Assembly: GCA_031002005.1 (NCBI GenBank)
Contig: JARYHS010011408.1
Location: 219,769,473-219,833,472 of the forward strand
Direction of reading: 5' to 3'
Length of the DNA stretch: 64,000 nt
Source: Vandiemenella viatica
Lineage: Eukaryota; Arthropoda; Insecta; Orthoptera; Morabidae
Shown here: positions 56,510 to 64,000 of the stretch, one piece after another
How positions within the stretch are numbered: the first letter of the stretch is position 1
How the letters are laid out: each line of letters starts with the position of its first letter
Notes under the pieces: generated by a model
Told to the model about the DNA's origin: nothing
The model's input: the letters and a program-made list of their open reading frames with translations, nothing else
The model's database searches: none
Made by a program: the position numbers and the translations under genes

Positions 56510-57714
56510 TTACCTTTCAAAATGTATTTGAAACAACAGCTTAGTATTGTTGTAAATGCACCTAGCGAATTCTGAGCTCGGTAGATAATAAAGCGTAGAT
56601 TAATAGGTTGTTAAACTTCATAGAGGCAGATGTTTACATGTTTTAGTTTTATGGTATTAAGGTTGTACTCAGTTCCGGCTAATTACAAGACGCTGCTGCA
56701 CTGAAAAACGCACCAAGTACGAGTTGCTAATACGACAAAAAGATAAATAAGTTAAAAAAACTGGTTCATATCAAAGTTAACATAAATGTTTAAAGCTGGT
56801 TTTGAAATTTCACAATTAAATTATTGGAAATAAAATATGTGTTACATTGCATCCAGATTCTTTTATTTATAGAGTAGTATGGGGTCATTAAAAGTCAACT
56901 GCTTTCAAAAATAAAACAAAACAACACTGTAATTTATTAAATTGATGGTTTCTTCCTTTCTGTAAAATTTAAACGACTGGAAAGTTATGAACGGATGTTA
57001 GTAAGAAACTGGTAGTCACATAAATTTCTGGATTAGTTTCTGGTCATCCCATCCCATCCACAGATTTTCCTTTTCAGGTAAGTGTATTGAAGGTCACACC
57101 AAGCTCGCTGGTTTATAAAGGCTGTTGTGATTATGACATTTCTAAGCTTGTCTGGCTTACCTTCATCATAAAATCTTGTGTGTATTGGAATCGACTCCCC
57201 CGTCACTGAGAAGTGGCGTTGTACATATATTTATGGCCCTGGTCGGATGCACCCAGAATATTAAATTGTTACGTGGCTCAACAATAAGAGCATCGGGAAC
57301 TTTATTGAATGGAAGGAGACTTGAATGCTGGTAGGAGAGAGGATCACTGAGGTCTACATATACGAACAGGTAACGTATAAAACATTATTCCTCAAAATAT
57401 ATATTCATTATTGGATCAGTGTCAGACAATATTACAGTTGTAAACGTTATATATAATAGTGCTAATTTCTTTTCGTTGTCATTTTTAGGTGAAAAAAAAT
57501 TCTATCTCGAATTTCTTATCTCTATAAAGAACATCTTTCCCCTTGAATAAATTATATAGTACCTTCAAGCAGCTATAGAAGTGAAAAGATTCTGGTTAGA
57601 ATTGTGTCTAATGTAGCTGACTCCAAAAGCTACATATAACAGTTTCAAAGTTTTTATTTTGCGCGCGACATATTCATCCTTTCTGTTATCACAGGTGTTT
57701 CAAAGATATAATAA
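56510..57714. other. unassigned AT-rich stretch
   Basis: No coding frame, TIR or RNA motif recognised. Confidence 0.45.
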
Positions 57715-57715
57715 A

Positions 57716-57930
57716 TTCGTCTTTGGCCTCGCATTCGGAAGGGCGCATTTTTGAATCCCTGTCCAATCAACAAGATTTCGGTTTTCCATAGTTTCCCGAA
57801 ATCAGTCCAGGCGAATGTCTGGAAGCTCCCTTCAATAGACCGTGGCCAAATTTCTTCCCGTTCGTTGCCTCCAGTATTGTACTGCCTTTAATGACCTCGA
57901 CGTCGACGAGGCGTAAAGCAAATAAAATAG
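57716..57930 (+). repeat. SINE1 copy, 5'-truncated
   Basis: TTGGCCTCGCATTCGGAAGG, a decayed box B (TTTTTGAATCCC), the body and a clear subfamily-A tail CCTCGACGTCGACGAGGCGT then AAAGCAAATAAAATAG. Confidence 0.65.
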
Positions 57931-58082
57931 TAAAATCATGTGGTCTTAAGGCTTGATTTAGATTTTTCGCTCATTCCGCCTCTTTCGTTGATGGCCCTAC
58001 AGGAATCTGAACAACGGAATATCATGGCGCACTCTTTTTATATGTAAATGGACGCGATATCTTATCACATTTAGAAATATTA

Positions 58083-58445
58083 TTGAGATTGAGTAAGAAT
58101 AATTGCTGTATGAATTGGAATTATGCCATAGTAATATCGATTCATAAATTAAAGGAAATGAGAAGGGATGAGAACTGCAAAGCAATTAGTTTGACTTCAA
58201 TGACAGAAAAGTTGATGGAGTGTTTGATATCCCATCCCATTAGGAATGTCTGTGAAGATAAAAAGTTGATTTTATTCAGTAACATGGATTTAAGAGAGGT
58301 TATTTATGTGAACTGCAGTGTGCTATGTGTGGGCTATTTAAGATAAAATGACGAGAAAGGCCAGATCGATAACGTGGAATTGGATCTCTCCAAGACACAC
58401 GACAGAGTCATGCACAGAATGGCGATAAATAAATTTGATAAATTA
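58083..58445 (+). pseudogene. Jockey/I-type LINE reverse transcriptase fragment
   Basis: NWNYAIVISIHKLKEMRRDE, NCKAISLTSMTEKLMECLIS and CEDKKLILFSNMDLRE correspond to the finger and N-terminal palm blocks of LINE RTs. After a frameshift, VELDLSKTHDRVMH at about 58,374-58,415 corresponds to palm motif A. The later motifs are missing. Confidence 0.6.
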
Positions 58446-59055
58446 TTCTGTTGTATATTTTCACTTAGAAATTAGATTGTTTGCAGCCAAAGTAGTGGGA
58501 TTAAAACGTGTTGGCTGGGAACAGCTGCAAAAGGATAAGGACAGGATATTTAGTTGGGTAGGTAAACAGGAAGTGAAGTAGTAGAGTTAGCTTAGTAGCA
58601 ACACACGAAGGAATCTAAGCTTTGTTTGATGATACAACAGAGGAAATATTGCTTTTTGAAGGACACGTTGGAGTGGTGAATATTTTGAGATGATGATGAG
58701 GAGATGTAGCAAGGAAAAGAGGGGACTGAGTTGCAAAACTTTGGACAGGCACTTACTTGAGTATGGTGAAACAGTAGGAACCCACATTATTAGTATCAAA
58801 TACAAGAGATGAATGTTATACAAGGTGGTTGGCTAGATTTGCTGGCAGGAATACCGTAGAGTGTATTGTAAAGCAGAAGAACTGAGATTGACTGGTAGAT
58901 AGGAAGATAGCGTGTAAGGTATACATTGGCGATGATGCCTGGATGTACATTCCTGTTTGTGAAAAATTACCAAACCAAGAAGGTAACATATGATTACAAT
59001 GAAATTTATTCCATGGATTAGACGCACTCTGACCATGAGAATTCAGTATGTTCCG
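58446..59055. other. unassigned stretch
   Basis: Probably further decayed LINE sequence, given what flanks it, but I could not read a motif. Confidence 0.35.
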
Positions 59056-59059
59056 AAAC

Positions 59060-59440
59060 TTCCATGTGCTGCAATCAGAGCCTCATTAGACATGTTGTGT
59101 CATGGAATGAAAGAGAGCCTGCATATGCTGCTGGGGAACACACTGTCACGTGGTTTGTAGGCGCGTCTACAAAGCATCGACAGTGGATGCAGAAGGACCT
59201 GAACGAACAAGCTGTCCACCGACCATATCTCACACATGATGGATGGGCGACATGTCAAGCGAATGTGAAGGCCAGGGGAGTCCGTCGTTCCTCGACGAAG
59301 ACTTGCACATTCCTGGCCACATGTGGTCGGGCTCTTTCCTGTTGCAATGTGGCATGTGGAGCTGCTTGCAGGAGAGGCCGTGCCTCGGGCTCTAAAACCT
59401 CCCTGATGTAGCGGTTGCTATTCGGATTGCCCTCTATACG
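59060..59440 (-). pseudogene. Tc1 transposase catalytic C-terminus
   Basis: The minus strand reads NSNRYIREVLEPEARPLLQ and QQERARPHVARNVQVFVEER, where the usual QQDNARPH aspartate has become E. A broken stretch with a VGRW-like box and a C-terminal ALIAA-like end follows. Order and spacing fit Tc1-family DDE transposases. Stops and the changed catalytic residue show it is inactive. Confidence 0.65.
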
Positions 59441-59454
59441 TAGGAGGCGAGATT

Positions 59455-59755
59455 ATTGTTTATTATTATTATGAATAATTGTCACGCCAATGCAATTGAA
59501 TTTGCAATATATTACAGTGCAGTGAAAGTGCTACGCATTTATTCACAAAGATGCAACCAACACCTGTAATGCAACTGTTGCTACAAATATAACTGATGCT
59601 GAAATACTGTACAATTATATGCATATGTGACCGATGAAAAATATAGAACCGCTGAAGATGCTTCAGAGAATTAAGTAAAACGCGCTCAGGAAATAAAGCA
59701 ACAAATTCAATTGTATTGGTGTGACAATTATTCATAATAATTGATCTTATCGCAA
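59455..59755 (+). repeat. inverted-repeat-bounded Penelope-like remnant
   Basis: ATTATGAATAATTGTCACGC (from about 59,468) is matched in inverted orientation near 59,710-59,744, both continuing with CAAT(A/G)CAATTGAATTTG. Inside, 59,651-59,691 reads CTGAAGATGC...GTAAAACGCGCTCAGG, resembling the hammerhead-like core and palindrome of the Penelope pseudo-LTR at 20 kb but on the plus strand. Box II is decayed (UAAA in place of GAAA). Confidence 0.4.
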
Positions 59756-59924
59756 TTGAGGAAATGACCCGCAATATCCCGATTATTATAATTAATTTAA
59801 TTGCGATGGGACTAACACTCTGGTGGCAATTTCTCTAGTCATCCAATTACCCCATTTTATATTATTTTTAAATTTTCTTTTATAGTTGCAGTGTTAAATT
59901 CCTCCTCATTCACTTTTCCGATTT

Positions 59925-60385
59925 ACAAATTTTAATTTGAAAGTCCTTAAGAGTTTTTGGTAAATTATTCATAACTTCACTTGATAATTTGTTCCAATCC
60001 CTGACACCCTTACCAGCAAAAGAAACTTTTCCCAATCCCTTATTCATGAAATCGAGCGCCCGCTTGTGGTCATGGTCGCATTTCCCCTTTCATGCACCAT
60101 TCCTAATTCTTTGACCAATATCCCTCCAAGCCTCATCACCAACATAAGCCCTGTACATTCCCAGCACTCTCTTCATATTCCTCCTTTCCTCCAATGACTC
60201 CCAATCCAGCTACTTTATCATATCAATTACTGACTGGGTCCTGCGATAATTTCCACAAATAAATCTAGCTGCTCTCCATTGCATACCCTCCAACTCCTAT
60301 ATTTGATAATCAAAATATGGGTCCCAAATTACACCATCATATTCAACCGATGGTCTGGCCAACGTTTTGTAACCCAATTCCCTAA
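59925..60385 (-). pseudogene. CR1-like LINE reverse transcriptase C-terminus, second family
   Basis: The minus strand reads LGYKTLARPSVEYDGVIWDP, then MQWRAARFICGNYRRTQSV, LDWESLEERRNMKRVLGMYR, VGDEAWRDIGQRIR and VSFAGKGVRDWNKLSSEVMN. These blocks parallel the LINE at 16 kb, but the sequence belongs to another family. At least three in-frame stops are present (after DYQI, after DMIK and in the NGA-KGK segment). It sits between the two halves of a Tc1 pseudogene. Confidence 0.7.
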
Positions 60386-60389
60386 CCTC

Positions 60390-61454
60390 TTTGGTTGATC
60401 GCATGTTATAGCGAGTGGCATCCCAAACCACAAGTCTTGGCGTTTGCACCATGCCACCGAACAGTGCAGTCCACGGTAGCGTCTCTCAGCACGCCACTTA
60501 GACGGGTCGTCCAGTGGAACCGTACTCGTCCGACTAACGTCCGATTTTACGGCCGACCAGGTCGTCCGATTAACCTCTTCCACTGCAGCCAAATTACGCC
60601 CGAGACACATTGCCGATCCGTCATTGTCGCTTCAACACCGAAATACTGCAAGGGCCAGGGCCATATTTAGGATGTGTAGACGCTTGGGCTAAACTTGTGA
60701 TGCGCGCCCTGACCCGCAAATATTTTTAAATTCAACCTCGCATTTTACAACAATTTTCTATCCAGAAACCTAAAATAAGCATTTGAAATTTATTACTTAA
60801 TTGTAGAATATTTTACTATATCGCATATAGAAGAATTGTCGAGACAAAAAATGAAAACAACTGAAAATAATTTAGATATTCAATTCAATGTATTAACATC
60901 GCTCTGAACAATTGTAAAAGAAAGAGAATGCAAAGTTGAGAGTTATGTCCATGTTGCCTATTTCGCAAAAATCAATATTTCAATTTTAAAAATAAATGTA
61001 CATACAAGGAAGAAAGAAAAAGGACAAAAAAACAAGGAATATAAGAAACAGGAAAATTTTGTTTTTGTAACGCAGGCTCATAGGCCTACATAGTCTATGT
61101 CAAAATGCGGTCCCGACAAGAGTGAATCTCATGATCGTTTTGGAATATCCCAGTACGAAATTCGAATAATTATCTTTACTGGTCAAATTTTTAATAAAAT
61201 AATTGTTATACCGGCGTAGATGCACTTGCAATAATTGTCCTTTCTGTAATATTTTTATTAAAATATTTATAGTGACTGCGTACCACCATAGTGCAAATTA
61301 CAAATCAAGATCAAATAAAAGATTTCAATGGGATCCGTCTGTCACCGAGCAGGTCATATCCAGTGCATTTACCTGTCCGACTTTAGTCGAACATATTAGG
61401 CCTATACGAGTACCACCGAACAGTCGGTCGGACTAATTCGGTGCTAGTGGACGA
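60390..61454. other. unassigned stretch between LINE and Tc1 fragments
   Basis: 60,400-60,650 and 61,370-61,450 are G+C-richer and share GTCCGACTAA-like words, but show no motif I recognise. CAGGGCCATATTTAGGATGT at 60,656 resembles a hAT end; no partner end was found. The rest is AT-rich. Confidence 0.35.
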
Positions 61455-61765
61455 TGGGCCTTAAGGATTCACGTGCCCATAGCAGTCTGAGGCGGTGGTG
61501 GTTTCTGTTCAGTGGAATCCGAAGCAATAACACTGGTACCACCAGTCCAGCCTACGGCAGACGGCGTTGAACCTTCGACGCAGACTTGTCTACACCCGTT
61601 ACATTGGTCCAACGTTGAGCCAAAATTGTGGTCGAAGCTGTCCTGTCGGTTAAGGCCATGAGAACTAGAAGGCGATCATCCTGCGCTATGGTCACAGTGT
61701 GTGGTCCAATACCCGCTCGTCACCGTGTATGACACTCTTCTGTCCCCTGTTCCACACACGCATCG
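61455..61765 (-). pseudogene. Tc1 transposase N-terminal DNA-binding region
   Basis: The minus strand reads HTVTIAQDDRLLVLMALTDR, then TASTTILAQRWTNVTGVDKS, KVQRRLP and NHHRLRLLWARES. This is the paired-like helix-turn-helix domain of Tc1 transposases, which binds the element ends. A stop follows KVQRRLP. The catalytic part is about 2 kb away at 59,060-59,440, after intervening insertions. Confidence 0.6.
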
Positions 61766-62851
61766 CTGTACTCTATACGAGAAACCAATCAGCAGTGTAT
61801 ATTGGGAGATTTATTAGGATGAAACCAAATATTATTTAACTATTCGATAATTTAATTCGTCGAATTAAAATTTGGCAACATTTGAATCAACTTCCACCTA
61901 CAGTGTATTTCAGTGCCCCAACAACATTCCTAGTCTACCAACACATTCCTCCCGTCCTGTTGTGAAGTTGCCACCGTCACCATTGTTAGAACGCGTGTGT
62001 TTACACAAAGGAGATTCGAGCTGCTACAGAATTTCGTCCACAGATCAGAGATCTAAGAAGGCGGCAGACGGCAAAGGGTCTTTCGGCTTCTGCCTTGCGG
62101 TCAGTCCACCTCAAACACGTGCGGTACGACAGTGAACACAAATAACTGCCGAGTATAACGCCATCTTACATTTGACTAAACGAGCTATAGATGAAGATTT
62201 ATAGTTTAAACATAGGTTGATCAAAACAGATTCTTGTGTCAACGTATTTTGTCCATTGTGTAGTACGAATTATGATCAACATAAAATTTTAGAAAATTAT
62301 TGTAATCAATTTCGCATTTTTTAAATTATTTTAACCACTTACTTTTTAGAGCTCTTTTGACCATTGGAACAGATACCTGTTGTCGCTATGCTGTCTGTTC
62401 ATAAGGCCTCTAATTCGTAAACTGAATAAGTTTCTCACTTCAGATTCATACCATCTTTAAGTTGGTGCATTTCTAATATGCTGTTACCTAGGAACTTAAA
62501 GTCTGTCTCCAATTCAACAGCATGCAAACACTACTAACTTCACATATTAGAGAAAAAAATTTGTAATTATTTTTCCGTATATTAATATTATTCTATTTTA
62601 AGTGTTTCTATTCTGATGCCCAATCAGTCCTTGCTTTTCCTTGCTGTAGTAAACTCGAATGTTTTTATATAATCTATCATCCCCATTCTTTTCACACGGC
62701 AACTTTAACTTCTGGTTCTCTATAACATCTAATACAATATATCGTTAAACTTTTCCTGCCATTATCTTGAAACGTTAAATTACAACTTCTTCACGAAATA
62801 GCATTTTCTATGCTTTTCGCTCCATTCGTTTTATTAACTTACTTCTATATA
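61766..62851. other. unassigned AT-rich stretch
   Basis: The 87-codon frame at 61,872-62,135 shows no domain. No repeat end or RNA seen. Confidence 0.45.
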
Positions 62852-63741
62852 GAGGAGAATCGGGTAATATGGAATAGTCGGGTAATATGGAATACCAATG
62901 TTTCTCCTATGCCTAATGCTGCTGTATAGTGGAAGTACCATCAACTGCTGCTCAAAACTACTCTGATGCTTTGTTATGAAGGTCGGTCATTTGGGAGCTG
63001 AACTGTGTTTGCTGACCAACAAAGTTTGTTTTTCAACTTTCGTGAATTTTTGCATATAAGTTTTCTAAAATATATAAAAAATATTAGATTTATTTTGTTG
63101 ATCGCTAGTCTTAGTATAATGTGTACTAAAAGAGTGATGGTTTGTTGTACAGTTCTCATTTCTGGCTGCCGTCTTTTTGTATAATATCATCAAGCCTATT
63201 TAGACCAAGATGGTGATTCGGGTAATATGAGATACTTAGTATTCCACAAAACCAGACATAAAACTGTGGTATTTCATACAACCCGAAAAATAATTACTGA
63301 GTTTAAGTGTAGGTAATACTATTTTTTGTTAATTTTGAGTGAAAATAATAAAATAAAAATTGAGAAAGTAAATATTTCTGAATTAATTCATTAATTATGT
63401 TTTGTTTTAATAATAATCGAAAAATAAAGAAGCGAAAGCTATTGAGTCAAACAAAGATGATGATGATGTTGACTAAAAAGTATCATTAGATCTTTTTTTC
63501 TCAACTCCTGATAGTTTACGTTATTTGAAACCTTCTATTCCATATTACCCGCCAAACCACATTTTTTTTTAAATCTAAATTTTACTAATTAAAAAAATCT
63601 GTTTTGACAACTTTTTATTAGATATATATTATCACAAGAAGTTGAAGGTTGTATTGGTTTTAGTTTCAAGTGTTAAATTGGTTTCAGTGTTGTTTTATGC
63701 AACAAAACATAAATGTTATTCCATATTACCCGATTCTCCTC
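62852..63741. mobile_element. TA-target TIR element with GGGTAATATGGAAT ends
   Basis: Left GAGGAGAATCGGGTAATATG and, from the right, the identical GAGGAGAATCGGGTAATATG, each next to TA. GGGTAATATGGAAT is repeated at the left end (62,876) and in related form inside (63,219, and inverted near 63,536). 890 bp, AT-rich, no transposase seen. The TA target suggests the Tc1/mariner group. Confidence 0.7.
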
Positions 63742-63837
63742 TACCTTCTATCCACAGGTAACACATCTCGAAATGAGAGATTAATTGAGTAATCAATGAC
63801 CACGTCATTAGAGTTTGAAAATGATTGTTCCAAGAAA

Positions 63838-63972
63838 CGTGAAGGAGCTCGGCCATGATCATCCTGCAATTTTCCTGTAGTGATGTCGAGAAACAATGGA
63901 AAACCGAAATCTGGTTGGACAGACCATGGACGCCAGGAACCACTGTTAACCGCTCACTCACCAGGATCGGTC
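63838..63972 (-). repeat. SINE1 fragment
   Basis: The minus strand shows a head GATCCTGGTGAGTGAGCGGT, a CGTCCATGG region without box B, GATTTCGGTTTTCCATTGTT and GGATGATCATGGCCGAGCTC. Diverged and 3'-truncated. Confidence 0.5.
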
Positions 63973-64000
63973 TTCGTCTTTCACGAATTAAAATATTCTC

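Noticed and set aside
59064..59411. 115-codon plus-strand frame
   Set aside because: It is antisense to a readable Tc1 transposase remnant on the minus strand.
60329..60610. 93-codon minus-strand frame as the missing middle of Tc1
   Set aside because: I could not match it to any Tc1 catalytic block, and it overlaps the start of the LINE fragment.
1..64000. CRISPR arrays, bacterial operons, riboswitches or prophage
   Set aside because: Composition, SINEs, LINEs and splice-like signals show a eukaryotic genome; tandem repeats seen here lack unique regular spacers.

Overview
This is eukaryotic, almost certainly arthropod, non-coding DNA: AT-rich, crowded with degraded transposons, with no operons and no conserved host protein-coding gene that I can recognise. 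The dominant tRNA-derived SINE (head ending in a GGTTCGAATCC box B, body with GATTTGGG and CCATGGTTTCCC motifs) and the mix of Penelope-like, CR1-like and RTE-like elements, mariner, Tc1, hAT, Harbinger and Helitron recall large polyneopteran insect genomes (termite, cockroach, stick insect, orthopteran). That placement is inference; the sequence does not name a species. Layout: 0.7-2.5 kb holds LINE ends and a small direct-repeat block. 3.8-5.3 kb is a dead mariner split by a Harbinger-type MITE with a TAA duplication. 7-16.6 kb holds terminal-inverted-repeat (TIR) elements, SINEs and a CR1-like LINE tail. 19.9-24.3 kb is the centrepiece: two Penelope-like elements in tandem on the minus strand, with reverse transcriptase, GIY-YIG endonuclease and a hammerhead-like ribozyme motif in each pseudo-LTR; the second copy runs into a 1,000-N assembly gap (24,293-25,292). 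27-31 kb holds LINE tails, an internally deleted mariner and a second Harbinger-type MITE. 32.8-33.8 kb is a complete non-autonomous Helitron filled with about 166-bp tandem repeats. 35.1-35.8 kb is a solo LTR, 36.4 and 43.2 kb are hAT MITEs, and 38.8-39.4 and 44.8-45.7 kb are tandem arrays. 46.6-48.3 kb is a cluster of two further tRNA-derived SINE families, including an inverted pair. 48.7-49.4 kb is a TTAA-target element. 49.9-54.3 kb is a PIF/Harbinger transposon with a broken transposase and a convergent MADF-type accessory gene, invaded by two SINEs. 54.3-60.4 kb is a graveyard of LINE reverse transcriptase and Tc1 fragments, and 62.9-63.7 kb is one more TIR element. How the parts interact: autonomous elements (Penelope, LINEs, Harbinger, mariner, Tc1) sit beside short derivatives that would depend on such machinery (SINEs on LINEs, MITEs on transposases, Helitron derivative on an absent RepHel). 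Nested insertions give a partial order of events: mariner before its MITE, Harbinger before its SINEs, and a tandem duplication at 42.8-43.6 kb that left one unit with a hAT MITE and one without. I relied on conceptual translation by eye and on terminal repeats and target-site duplications; family assignments below clade level are tentative.
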